DNA from: Chrysomallon squamiferum
Taxonomy: Eukaryota > Mollusca > Gastropoda > Neomphalida > Peltospiridae
Direction: 5' to 3'
Length of the DNA stretch: 64,000 bases
NCBI GenBank assembly: GCA_012295275.1
Contig: CM022665.1
Location: forward strand, 41,185,152-41,249,151
Every line of letters begins with the position of its first letter. Positions within the stretch are counted from its first letter, which is position 1. A model generated the notes under the pieces. It saw nothing but the letters and a program-made list of their open reading frames with translations, did no database searches and was not told the DNA's origin. Of the stretch, positions 37,491-45,955 are shown one piece after another. The translations under genes and the position numbers were made by a program.

Positions 37491-37997
37491 GGGGGGCTAT
37501 AGAAACCAATCTTTACTAACAGTAAAGTTTTTCAACAGTATAAAAGTTCTCAGCTTTCTGAGAAATCTGCTTTTTCCTGTATTTGTTTTTTGTGTATTCA
37601 AAGATGAGGTATTTTAAAGTCCATTAATCCATTGCTGCGACATTTTATTTTTGCTAGTTATTTACTGTCTTTTTGAACAATAGGAACATATTAATCTACA
37701 TGTAATTCTTTAATGGTACCCAAACTTATCTTACTTTCAACATCTTGTCTGGCTAGATTATTAAACTTTTATTCAGTTTCATATACAGGATGTAAAATTC
37801 AGTTATGTGAATTGTGAAATTTCAGATTTATCGTTAGTCCACTGTAATGGAAAATGATCTCATTATTTTTTCTTAATTTTTGTTTTATTTTCAGTTTTAA
37901 CCAGCTGTGTTTACCTGACTATGACAGCATCGAACATTTTCACAGTGCGCTGTTGTTAGCTATTAATGAAGGAAACCAAGGATTTGGAATGGTTTAG
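14187..37997 (+). CDS. AREL1: AREL1-like HECT E3 ubiquitin-protein ligase (multi-exon gene)
   Basis: Joined exons: 14187-14425, 21776-22013, 27014-27177, 27777-27945, 30261-30394, 30877-30954, 31588-31729, 32355-32476, 32949-33024, 33729-33841, 34368-34547, 34976-35101, 35591-35779, 36627-36713, 37149-37324 and 37895-37997, probably preceded by 2502-2595. All introns are GT-AG and all phases agree, giving 809 residues with the candidate start. Order: a hydrophobic N-terminal segment (about residues 33-48), a filamin-type Ig repeat (about 85-191), a middle region with KPKKVFVYISPK, and a C-terminal HECT domain (about 465-809) with the catalytic cysteine in TAHTCFNQL. Human AREL1 (823 residues) ubiquitinates IAP antagonists such as SMAC and HtrA2, limiting apoptosis. 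Assignment rests on near-colinear similarity over the whole length, strongest in the HECT part (DWGG..REWFEL, KYFETDDPEFYKSK, IFDENELELLMCGTG). Confidence 0.95.
15478..16010. repeat. degenerate tandem repeat, about three copies
   Basis: The block 'ttatttataaa.tg.agtgaaagattatttaa...ttcattgttt...ggcactgggttca.acag...attaattac' occurs near 15480 and again near 15730, with a partial third copy near 15920. The first copy is expanded by an AAT microsatellite. Confidence 0.55.
16468..16740. repeat. two-copy tandem duplication, unit about 130 bp
   Basis: The sequence beginning tctgctgttttatgctgctg at 16469 recurs at 16601 with few changes. It continues through 'cataattattatttcttaa..aacccattctgtagccatt' into an A-rich AATAAA-type tail. 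Confidence 0.7.
19141..19234. repeat. (TG)n microsatellite
   Basis: About 94 bases of TG with one interrupting T. Cysteine-valine and histidine-threonine open frames on either strand come from it. Confidence 0.95.
21776..22013 (+). CDS. AREL1: AREL1 exon 3: filamin-type repeat
   Basis: Acceptor ttttcag before 21776, donor gtattt at 22014, ends in phase 1 within a glycine codon. The exon encodes FYQKNWKPYP...SFTVHRSGEYKISVMIG...GSPFSKFFEP. This has the typical filamin-repeat ending (aGxYxhxVxhgg..I.GSPf...), as in human AREL1 (SPYYKIFQPG). Confidence 0.93.
22014..27013 (+). other. AREL1 intron 3
   Basis: 5 kb intron with no supported exon. It holds several homopolymers (T runs near 22470, 22600 and 23012; A runs near 22880 and 23125), TG at about 24562-24591, AAT/TTA runs at 24955-25055, a GA-rich tract at 25095-25435 and CA/TG/TA blocks at 26050-26180 and 26600-26780. 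The segment at about 23160-23450 is unusually complex for this intron. It contains a 63-codon open frame without similarity that I recognise. Confidence 0.55.
25095..25435. repeat. GA-rich satellite-like tract
   Basis: About 340 bases of GAGA interspersed with a higher-order unit of roughly 30-40 bases (agatggagagttagagaaagagaaa) repeated several times. It is purine-only on the plus strand apart from single T positions. Confidence 0.85.
27014..27177 (+). CDS. AREL1: AREL1 exon 4: second Ig-like region
   Basis: Acceptor gcgcag, donor gtagtt at 27178, ends in phase 0. The exon encodes GPIDASKTGFMNYSS.VVCMAGSSHPLQIETRDSFGN, aligning with human GMVVPSKTKIVCHFSTLVLTC..PHTLQIVPRDEYDN. The motif 'L.I..RD..GN' is the usual start of a filamin-type fold. 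Confidence 0.93.
27347..27440. repeat. CA/GA compound microsatellite
   Basis: CAGA, then CA, then GA repeats run together in the intron after exon 4, preceded by a T run at about 27209-27237. Confidence 0.9.
27777..27945 (+). CDS. AREL1: AREL1 exon 5
   Basis: Acceptor tttcag, donor gtaagt at 27946, ends in phase 1. The exon encodes ...RLTMYITMERAGCYHAKVSYGDVKLKNGDFDIVVLS, aligning with human RLTLHSRGCFHACISYQNQPINNGEFDIIVLS. The GCYHAKVSY..NG.FDI pattern closes the second Ig/filamin-like fold. Confidence 0.93.
27958..28042 (+). pseudogene. decayed partial copy of AREL1 exon 5
   Basis: Starting 13 bases after the real donor, about 85 intronic bases repeat the 3' half of exon 5. The parallels are gttatcat..cca.agtgtcttatg.agatgtca..ttgaaaaatggag...tttgatat and a donor-like gtgtaaatg at the end. 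Substitutions have introduced stops in the relevant frame. It is a tandem duplication that crossed the exon/intron border and then decayed. Confidence 0.75.
28636..28725. repeat. minisatellite, left part, unit about 34 bp
   Basis: Units of the type 'attatttcttaaaaccattccactgcataaaa' repeat about three times here. They resume at 29407-29545 on the far side of an inserted transposable element. Confidence 0.7.
28726..29405. mobile_element. pogo/Tigger-like MITE
   Basis: A 680-base element with terminal inverted repeats (CAGTATTCCCTCGCTATTCG at the left, the inverse of CAGTATACCCTCACCTATTC at the right), flanked by TA (28724-28725 and 29406-29407). The subterminal CGCGAATA...CGCGGT motifs on both sides and the TA target site fit a non-autonomous Tc1/mariner-superfamily element of the pogo/Tigger type. 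There is no transposase frame. It interrupts the 34-bp minisatellite in AREL1 intron 5. Confidence 0.75.
29407..29545. repeat. minisatellite, right part, unit about 34 bp
   Basis: Continuation of the array split by the MITE, with about four diverged units (aaaccattccataacatacaaattatttctt and relatives). Confidence 0.65.
30261..30394 (+). CDS. AREL1: AREL1 exon 6
   Basis: Acceptor ttccatag, donor gtttgt at 30395, ends in phase 0. The exon encodes PNEMAHVHKNIAKKN...YEARLISCNHERLEKPKKVFVYISPK. The KPKKVFVYISPK end matches human KPKKVYCYVSPK. The human acidic insert of about 40 residues before this motif is missing here. Confidence 0.93.
30877..30954 (+). CDS. AREL1: AREL1 exon 7
   Basis: A 78-base exon, acceptor tttcag, donor gtgaga at 30955, phase 0 on both sides. 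It encodes QLTLKEFYLKII.KKLYTFRVCPSTK, almost colinear with human QFSVKEFYLKIIPWRLYTFRVCPGTK. Confidence 0.95.
31588..31729 (+). CDS. AREL1: AREL1 exon 8
   Basis: Acceptor tttcag, donor gtaaat at 31730, ends in phase 1. It encodes FIFNGLNNQYDTSTFTIDDGAQPP....DGNIIAATFTSYLLKNIG; human has TLVVDDGIQPPVELSCKERNILAATFIRSLHKNIGG. A second donor-like copy (aaaaatatag|gtaaat) lies 32 bases downstream. Confidence 0.95.
32355..32476 (+). CDS. AREL1: AREL1 exon 9
   Basis: Acceptor ttttcag, donor gtgagt at 32477, ends in phase 0. It encodes GGSETFQDKQIFFNHQL.QLHLRRAHSRLPVKIDRSCLLYS, matching human GGSETFQDKVNFFQRELRQVHMKRPHSKVTLKVSRHALLESS. Confidence 0.95.
32949..33024 (+). CDS. AREL1: AREL1 exon 10: entry to HECT domain
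   Basis: Acceptor ttttacag, donor gtatgt at 33025, ends in phase 1. It encodes SYKATKHFDLGDWCKRFEITFLDEPG, colinear with human SLKATRNFSISDWSKNFEVVFQDEEA. A TTA microsatellite (33032-33081) starts just behind the donor. Confidence 0.95.
33032..33081. repeat. (TTA)n microsatellite beside a splice donor
   Basis: About 17 TTA units beginning seven bases after the exon 10 donor. A second, imperfect TTA/TTG array lies at about 33398-33616 in the same intron. Confidence 0.9.
33729..33841 (+). CDS. AREL1: AREL1 exon 11: HECT N-lobe
   Basis: Acceptor atttcag, donor gtaata at 33842, ends in phase 0. It encodes GLDWGGLQREWFELLCTELFDP...LFMRFTDDSQGL. The D.GG..REWFE motif is the hallmark of the HECT N-lobe. 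Confidence 0.95.
34034..34255. repeat. two-copy tandem duplication, unit about 115 bp
   Basis: A segment starting acaaactggttctatac at 34034 recurs as acaaaccagttctatac near 34149. Both copies continue colinearly through 'cat..aacatgcattctt' and 'cacaaagacagagg.tgtgt' with moderate divergence. It lies in AREL1 intron 11. Confidence 0.65.
34368..34547 (+). CDS. AREL1: AREL1 exon 12: HECT N-lobe
   Basis: Acceptor ttattag, donor gtatgt at 34548, phase 0 on both sides. It encodes VHPNPKRPPEMKLKYYEFAGKIVGKCLYE...RQLVKARFSRSFLAQLIGLRVNYK. The FAG..VGKCLYE and ARF.RSFLAQ.IGL segments match human AREL1 closely. Confidence 0.96.
34976..35101 (+). CDS. AREL1: AREL1 exon 13: HECT
   Basis: Acceptor cctag, donor gtaaaa at 35102, phase 0 on both sides. 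It encodes YFETDDPEFYKSKIKFI..NDIDEMELTFSEEEYSASGHLLK; human has YFETDDPEFYKSKVCFILNNDMSEMELVFAEEKYNKSGQLDK. Confidence 0.96.
35102..35590 (+). repeat. intronic minisatellite with repeated donor-like motifs
   Basis: Almost the whole intron after exon 13 consists of diverged units of about 30-40 bases of the type 'ataaaggtaacaattacttttgtt'. Near copies of the real donor (aag|gtaa) recur at about 35143, 35195, 35246, 35300, 35541 and 35566. The array appears to begin at the authentic donor. Confidence 0.6.
35591..35779 (+). CDS. AREL1: AREL1 exon 14: HECT
   Basis: Acceptor acacag, donor gtttgt at 35780, phase 0 on both sides. It encodes VVDLIPNGSRIPVTNKNKLRYLDLLAQYRL...VEAFLKGLNELIPDNLLSIFDENELE, which aligns with human PVTNANKIFYLNLLAQYRL and FLKGLNELVPENLLAIFDENELE. 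Confidence 0.96.
36627..36713 (+). CDS. AREL1: AREL1 exon 15: HECT C-lobe start
   Basis: Acceptor ctacag behind a long T tract, donor gtttct at 36714, phase 0 on both sides. It encodes LLMCGTGNYSIADFKMHHTVIGASLTFTK; human has LLMCGTGDISVSDFKAHAVVVGGSWHFREK. Confidence 0.95.
36845..37080. repeat. two-copy tandem duplication, unit about 120 bp
   Basis: 'atcaacactcatgattaaattta.ttgcctt...gtcat/aattt..cctctggttttatt.tctattttt' occurs at about 36849 and again at about 36973, each followed by a T run and 'ttcttttaac.at.atttatt'. It lies in AREL1 intron 15. Confidence 0.7.
37149..37324 (+). CDS. AREL1: AREL1 exon 16: HECT C-lobe
   Basis: Acceptor ctaacag, donor gtcagt at 37325, ends in phase 2 inside the catalytic cysteine codon. 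It encodes VLDWFWTIVASFTEEQMARLLQFTTG.SQLPPGGFAEL...ALPTAHT. The LLQFTTGSSQLPPGGF and LPTAHTC motifs are diagnostic of HECT C-lobes. Confidence 0.96.
37895..37997 (+). CDS. AREL1: AREL1 exon 17: catalytic cysteine and C-terminus
   Basis: Acceptor ttttcag. Its first base completes TGT for the active-site cysteine (residue 776 in the 809-residue model). It continues FNQLCLPDYDSIEHFHSALL and ends AINEGNQGFGMV with TAG at 37995-37997. Human ends ...LAISEGCEGFGFM, so the C-terminus is complete with one extra residue. Confidence 0.96.
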
Positions 37998-38265
37998 TGA
38001 AATCTGAAAAAGAAAACTTCACATTATAGATTTATTCGCTGCTAATAAAGCAAACTATGGTTTCAGAATGATCCAGTGACTTTTGAGAAAACATTACAAT
38101 TACAATATACTTTTATCAGCTGTTAATACAGGAAACTGTGGATTCAGGGTGTGAAATTGGAAATGAGTTACATTCAATACTCGTAATAAGATATTAATAG
38201 TGGAAATCAAAGGATCCAGTGACATTTGGAAACATTTTACAGTATGCTTTTATTAACTATATATG

Positions 38266-38321
<56 letters not shown>

Positions 38322-38830
38322 AGGGTTCAGGATGGTCTAGTGATGTTGGAAAATGTTTCCACTCAGAACTTTTGACAAGATATTAATAACAGAAATCAAG
38401 TATTTGAAATGGTCCAGTGAAATTTGTAAAAAAAACGTCACAGTATAAATTTATCTGCTATTAATAAAGCAAAACGTGGGTTCAGGATGATTTTGTGAAA
38501 CTGGAAGACATTTCCACAGTGCTGACTATTGTCAGCTGTTAAAAATAGAAATCAGGGATTTGGGACATGGTCTAGGTAAATCCTGACCCCAGTGCTGTAC
38601 ACTGTCCTTGGCTAATAATGAAGGATTCAAGATGTTTAGCAAAAAACTTCAGTTCTGCTTTATTGATAGTTATTACTGATGGAATCCAGTGATTCAGTAT
38701 GGCCTAACGGAAACTCTAAAAAATTTTTTAAAAAAATGCAGCTTATTGTTACTGTTAATAAAATATACTAAATGGTGTAGTGGAAACTGGAAATCAGTGA
38801 AGGAATCTGGTGAATCTTGAATTTGGAACT
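37938..38830 (+). repeat. tandem array derived from the AREL1 terminal coding sequence
   Basis: About ten diverged units of 65-90 bases follow the stop codon. Each resembles the end of the coding exon plus the first UTR bases: ttncacagtg...gctattaat..ggaaa.caagg.tttgg.atggt..agtgaaa.ctg.aaaa. The first unit is the functional end of the reading frame. The clearest decayed copies are at about 38017, 38358, 38431 and 38508. A TA microsatellite (about 38271-38318) has expanded inside one unit. Confidence 0.75.
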
Positions 38831-41343
38831 GTTTGCTTAAGAAAAGACCATTCATTTTCAAAATTAATGGTTTTTTTTTTATCTAAGAAGTGCTTTGAAC
38901 AGAATTCCTTCTTTTCTGCTTTAATACTCAGAATCAGTATTCTAGAAGACTCTAAATATTAAAAAGTATCTTCCTTTTTTTCCTCTCTCTTTTTTTTAAA
39001 ATAATGGATCTTGTATGTCACTTGTTGATAAATCCAAAGAATCAGTGAAACTTGACTGATTTGTAACTCTTTGGAATCATTAAGCTTGCTGATTTAATGT
39101 ATAAAATAGATACAATTTTCTGATAATTAAAATACTTCAGTGGAGTTTTCTTATTTCTATGCCAGACCATATCACACCAAAAATAAAACACTAATGGATC
39201 ATTCTGTACAAAAATGCATCAATCAGATTTGCTGATAGTTGAATCATACTAACCTGCATACCGGGATTTGCTGAAAATTGTCAGTGCTGATTTCAGACTT
39301 AAGAAGATGTACTGGTGGAAATTTGCTGAATATACATATATATATGAATTTATAGACTTTACATCAAACGAAATACACCTTTTTATATATATACATAATG
39401 TATATGTAAGCTAAGTTTTATACAGCTTAATAGAAGCTTGTTCATGCTGAGAAAGGATCAAACATGAAGATATGATCATGATCAAGATCACAATTAGTGC
39501 TTGCAAGATAGAGTTCTGCTGATAAAGAATTTTTATCATGATCTTTCTTAGGACTTAAAACATCTGCTGATCATATAAATACAGTCTTTTTGGAGTTTAT
39601 TCATGCTGAAAGGAAAACAATTGTGGTATGTGCTGCACCGTCCCTTGACCAGTATAAAAATGTATGATTCATATGTCTAAGTGACCAGAGATTTTTTGTT
39701 GTATATTGAAAATAGATGAACAAAAAGTAGTATGTGCTTTTAATTGGAAATATCGTGCACACAGCATTGTTTTATTTCATGTTTCAAATCTTTCAAGTCT
39801 ACAAACTGTTCTGCATGATATTCATGTGTGAGTAATTCTGTTGTGCGTTTTTCCAGAAGATGGGCCAAATCTTTCAGAGCGTTTCTGGTGCAATATAATA
39901 CCTAAATAGAAGGACTTCACACACTCACACATGTAAAACACTTCAACTGAAACTTACAGTATCTCTTAATAACTGTAAATCATAAATATATGTATAATTT
40001 TGTATTTAGAAAATTTTCCATAGATAATTTAAACATGTGTGTTTCAAGCATTTTAAAACTTTCTGGTAAAACCAGAAATATTGTGTGACTTCTAAGATGG
40101 AATTATTTATTTGTTTATTTATTTATTTATTTATTTATTAATATTGAAGTGATAGTTTTTCTTATTTCCAAATTTATTGCTTTATTTGAAATTTAGACAC
40201 CGACTTTTAATTATAATACAGTTTGCAACAAATTAATGAGTTCTGTTTCCTGTTAAACCAGAAAGTATTCTGAATTATAAAAAATTTAGTGTTTGCATTG
40301 CTATTGAATTAAACTACATTATGAATTTATTAAACTTTGTAGTTTGTATGTTTGAGTTATTGAATGAAACTGTATTCTGAAGTATTTAAACTTGAGTTAG
40401 TTCTCATCTTTTACTGAATGAGAGTAATAGGCTTTTTGTTGTTGTTGTTTTTGTGGGGGAAGAGGTGTGTTTTTTTTGTTGTTTTTTTTTTTGGGGGGGG
40501 GGGTTGTTTGTTTAATTTGTTTCTTTGTTAATATATATTTGTTTAAAAAGAAAACCTTTTTATTTTCCAATGTAGTATATTTATTTTCTGAATAAATATT
40601 ATACTTCAAACATAGTATATAGTTAAAATAAAAAAATATTGAAGAAACTGAAAAATTGTTAATTTGCCTTCAAAACACAGTGTTAGATTTAGACTATAAG
40701 GATTTTGTTTCACTGATAAAAACATGGATTTTCAGTATATATACAAATAGTGTATATGACACACACACACACACACACACACATACAAACACATTATTAA
40801 GACATTAGTAAATATAAACCATAGGTTAGAATGGGATAATTTTATTACAGCTGAACCCACCTGTCAAAAGTAACCAATGTAAATGGATGAAGTTTTAGTT
40901 TTATTTTGATAAGTGAAACTTAAAACATATTTATAAATTTTAAAAATAATAATCTTTATTATTATCTTAATGAAATGAGCATTTGTTTATTTTTGGACTA
41001 TTTTTCATTTAGTAAAATAAACAAAATTAAAACGAAACTGGAGTTTTCTGGGTTAGAATATGCTGCTTAAAACTATTTATATGGATAATTATTTCAATTA
41101 AGGTGTTGTGAGTAATATTTTCAGATACTGTATTTATTGTTTTGTTAATAAAACATTGTTTAATAAATAACAATATTAACTTCAGTAAATTGTTTAATTT
41201 GTTCTACGGTTATTCATTTATGATGACAGTAAACCAAAGACTGTTAGCCTTCGAATTGTTTTAATATTAAATTAGTATTCAGATTTATGTAACTATGCAT
41301 GAATGATAATATCTGTGTGCATAGGTAAATGTTTATGACTGTG

Positions 41344-41378
<35 letters not shown>

Positions 41379-43970
41379 ACACACTCAAAAGCACAAACAC
41401 ATATATTTTGAGACTGTCTGTCTAAATGGGTAGATATATGTCAATGTGTTGCTGTTTGGGTTTTTAAGTCTGTGTTTCTGTGTGTCTGTCTGTGTGCACA
41501 TATGTATAAAACTTGTAAATATGCTGGAATGGCTGCCACTGGATCACATTACATGAAATTTCAACTTTTAATTTTTAATGTTCAGAAACTTCAAAAGTCA
41601 GTGTAGATTTATTTTATATTTACCTCATACGTAAGTTGCAATTTTCTGTTAATGTTCAGAAACTTTGAGTATAGATGTTAATATCGTTTTAATTTAATTG
41701 TTTGTTTTTTGGGGTTTATTTTTAATGTTTTAGTGTTTGGTGAATATAAGTTGAATAAACATTTTAATTTGTAATTTGTAATGTTCTGAAACTTTGAATT
41801 CAAACTCTGAATGCAGATTTAGGTAAGTATTGTTTTAGTTTATTTATTGCAAATCTGAATATGATTCAATGAAATACATTTAAAAAAAAAAAAAAATTCA
41901 TTTATTTAATCATTTAATCAGAATAATATTAATTGTTATTCCATTAAATTATATTCATTAATATAAAAGTGTATATTATATGAGCAAATAGCCTGCATAC
42001 CACAGAGTGACTGTTTTATTTGGTACTAGACAACCAACCTTTACTAGTAATGAAGTATGGCGTTAGGATTCAAGCTAGGATAGAAAAATGGGAAGAAGTG
42101 ACATCTACCTTTAGATATATCACAGAAAAATGAGGAACTTTAGGGAGATGTAAGGTTTTGTGAAGGAGAAATCAGAGAGTTGGAAGAAACCAAGCTTTTG
42201 TCACAAAACATAAAATTAAACATCTATAATGTATGCATCGATATTCTGTTTTAACAAAAACAACATCTTTAACAGAATATTTTATATCGTATCACTAGTG
42301 GTAAAATTATTTAATAAAAGTTTTATTCTGATATTAGTTTACATTAATCATTCATTAATCTGTGTGGCTTGCTTAGAAATGTAAGAAAAAATCTAACCCA
42401 TACCGACAATAATGTGCATTTTTTCTTCTTTTTTTTTTTCATCTTTTGAATGAAACTAATAATTTACAAGATAAACATGTGTTTAAACTGTCTGTTGACA
42501 TCATGTTAAAAAGTGCTAAATATCAAACAATTAAACAAAATGTGTTCATTATATAATTGCTATGAGATTAAACGAAAATGTGCATTATATGATTATGATT
42601 ATTATGAAAAATGTTTGTTCATTATGCAGGTCGGGGATCTCTTACCCAGTAATTGGGACCAGAAATGTTTCAGGTTTTGGTGTATAAGGAGACAAAATAT
42701 TAAACACAAAACTCATTGGTATTTTGTATATAGCTTGTACAGATAGTCCACTGGTATTTTATTTAATATTTTAAATAAATTTGTGCATTAAATTACAGTT
42801 ACGAACAACTCATCTTTTGGAAAATGTAATATACAACAATCTCAACTGCTCAAAAATGTTTCGGATTTCAGAAGTTTTAGGATTTCAGAATTTCAGAAAA
42901 AGGATCCTCAGCCTGTTATATTGTCATTTCTGTGAAATGCAGTTTATGATCATTTTTGTTATGATTATTGCCAGATATTTGTGAAATATTTGTTTGTGAG
43001 CATAATCATACATGTATTGTGATACGAAGGCATCCATTTTTCATATAAATAAACAATGCAATTGAATGAATGTTTTTATTTTTTGTGTGTTTAATTGATT
43101 CTGTTGTCAAGCTTTTTTTTTTTTTGCTTTTTTTTTATGTTATGAAAATTAAAAAAGTTAGTTAAAAAAAATGTTTTAAAATAATCATGATCTGAATTAG
43201 AATCATAGCAAATCTTCTCCATCTTTTGGGGTTTTTTTCCCCCCACATCATTGTAAAAGTAAATGTTGTGGAAAAATAATAATAATATTAATAATGAAAT
43301 AAGATGAATAAATAAATAAATTATAATAATAATGAAATAATAAATAAAACTAATAATGTAATTTGTAACATACAGTTTAATGTAAATAATTATTACAATG
43401 TTATTATTACTGTTATTGTTATTTTCATTGTTATTGATATTTTTATTGTTATTCCATCATTATCATTATCAACTACAGTATTAAAAGCAATCAGATATAA
43501 ATAACTAGGAAAGGGACATAAAACCAATATTCATTTTGTCCAAACTTCACACAGGAAATGCATTAACTATTCAAACAAATCAGGCATTTATCTATTAACT
43601 TTAATGTTACAATGAGAGATAGACAATAACAAAACAAAGTGATTAACGATGCGATGCCTCAGCTAGTAAACTCTCTGTCACATTTAAACAAAAAATAGAT
43701 TAACTGAAAAACATGCTTTATTTGTTTAGCTTTCAGTTTAATGGTTGTGGACATAAATAAACATAAATTAAAACAATGAAAGAGAAATGATTAAACTGCA
43801 TAGATCCTGAATTGGAATCTCACTTCATTTTTGTTATTCACTGTGGAAGCAACGACTTATTATACTGAAACGTTTGTTTGTTTGATTGTTGTTATTGTTT
43901 TGCATGCTCAGATGCTGATTAGCTGTAAGGGAAAATCAACTGTTGAATCTTAATTTTGTTAATTTACTAA
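38831..43970. other. AREL1 3' UTR/intergenic region
   Basis: No gene is supported in this 5 kb. The transcript end of AREL1 cannot be fixed: AATAAA-type signals occur repeatedly, for example near 40594 and 41148. Contents include an ATTT repeat near 40106-40139, T and G runs at 40470-40503, CA repeats at about 40760-40783 and 41345-41390, and a TIR element at 42627-42915. Short frames at 42513-42984 fall in or around that element and look non-coding. Confidence 0.5.
42627..42915. mobile_element. non-autonomous TIR DNA transposon, family uncertain
   Basis: The left end begins CAGGTCGGGGATCTCTTACC and the right end, read inversely, CAGGCTGAGGATCCTTTTTC. Both are followed inwards by gggaccagaaatgtttc or ctgaaatcc/cggaaacatt-type sequence. 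This layout resembles an interspersed DNA transposon type found in other animals, but I cannot name the family with certainty and see no clean target duplication. No transposase. Confidence 0.55.
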
Positions 43971-44000
43971 TAAACAAGGTTGCTATTCTATTGCTTCATC

Positions 44001-44942
44001 ATGCTACAACAAACGTTAAAACCACTGACGACATCGATGAAAATATTCGGTATTTATCATTTACAAAACAGCACGAAAGTACGTTCACCAACAGTGCTAG
44101 GATCGCAGCAACAAACATGGAAAAAGACGGTACAGAACATTTTCAGTTTTCGTCTTTATGCTTTTTTAATTATGTTTTTCTTCTGGCTGAACTTTTTGCG
44201 GTGCATCATAGGCTTTGTGCCTGTTGATTCAGAATTAAACTTGAGAATTATTTTGCTGATGTGGTTTTCTCTGGTTGCGCTTTGTTCAACCATAATGGTC
44301 ATCGCTTGTGAAAGATCTACGCACCTGCAGTTGTACTACAAGCTTTGGAATGATGTTTACGACGCGGCCAGTACAATTTTATCTGATCTGAAACTGTCGA
44401 GAATTGTTTTAATCGGAACTACAGTAAGCTGGATCACAGTGATCGTGGATCTCATCGCAATAATCGCACTTTTCTTCTGGGACAAGAACGGCTTCAATCA
44501 GCAGTTCGTGAAACCGTTTCCTCTTAACAACGTTACGTCTGCTGTTTCCTGTATCATTGTCATTTTAACAAGTGGCATTGTGTCCTTTTCGATTGCATAT
44601 TTTATTGTTCTCTGTCACATCATCAAAACCTGCTTTTATAAACTGTCCGAATTTCTCAAAGACAAAATTAAAAATGGCGGCGACGGGACTCTCGAAACTT
44701 TGAGGCAGTGTCGACAACTCCATGTAAATCTTTACGAGTGTGTTTCTGTGCTGGACAGGACGTTTGGTATGTTAGTGGTCGTTTTTCTTTCTACCAACAT
44801 TCCTCAATGTTGTTTCATTCTGTATCAGTTCATCAATTACTCTCTGAGTGTGATCATGCTTGCAGTATGTCTGCTGTGGTTGGTATCAAGTATCTCCATC
44901 TTGTTGACTGTAACTATCAGTGCAGCCCTGGTACACGAAGCC
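44001..44942 (+). CDS. Gr-like receptor exon 1 (TM1-TM6)
   Basis: Encodes residues 1-314, ending ...TISAALVHEA at donor gtaagt (44943). The frame is open from 43974, but the first ATG is at 44001. MKIF at residues 13-16 is an alternative start (44037). RQLHVNLYECVSVLDRTFGM before segment 5 is typical of the family. Confidence 0.85.
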
Positions 44943-45905
44943 GTAAGTATTGTTTATCACATGTACACGAAATAAAAACAGAAGAAAATTCCGCATTAAA
45001 ACAATATTTAAAAAAAAACCGGTACGTTTAGACCAGAGGTCCTCAATCTTTGACCCGCGGGCCATGTCCGGCCCGCGAGGGATTTTGGTCCGGCTCGCCA
45101 ACTGAACACTTGGACGCTAGTTATCCGGCCAGATGGCAATCCTGATCTAACAACATCATTAGATACTGTGGTTTTATTACAGTTTATTCACAATTATCAT
45201 ATTATTTTAACATATTATTGTATTTACATCTGTTGTCGCTATTTCTTATTTCTCCATACTGATTACTTTGCATTTTTTATTTATAATACATTTGATATTT
45301 GGGCCTTCTTCAGAACATTGCAGAGCTATCTTGCCCTCTTCTCTCCAAAAGGTTGCCGATCGCTGATTTAGACGAAAATCAGAAAGAACGCAATTTTTTT
45401 AAATCATTTACTCCAATAACTTTTAAAAATTGTGTATGTTTAGACAAAAAGGTAAAAAATTACAGAATCTTTAAAGATCATTTTGTTTTAAATTATTCAC
45501 TTCCGTGATAACTTAACCCTTTCAGAATACAGAAAGTAAATGATCGTCTTTAGTACACAGTATTATATACTGTGACTAAACTGGGGCAAACAAAATTGTA
45601 AAAACATATATTTCTTAGTGTTATCAGCAGATTAATTTTGTAGGCCGTGGCGAATTCTGCATGATATAAGCCTTGTAAACTTCGTATTTTAATTTATTCA
45701 GGCACATTCCCCGTTAGATGAAATTTTCAAACTTCAGAGCTACAGCCTGAGCACAGACGATGCAGTCCAGGTAAACTTTTGTTTAGCTTTGTTACTTTTT
45801 AAACTAGTATAACTTAAAATTATTGAAGTATAATTCAGATAACAAAAAAGAAAACAACAGCATCAACAAAAAGAAACGAAAAAGGAGTAGTAGTAGTAGT
45901 AGTAA

Positions 45906-45955
<50 letters not shown>

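Noticed and set aside
42513-42984. Frames of 77 and 67 codons
   Set aside because: They overlap a TIR element and its AT-rich surroundings and show no similarity.
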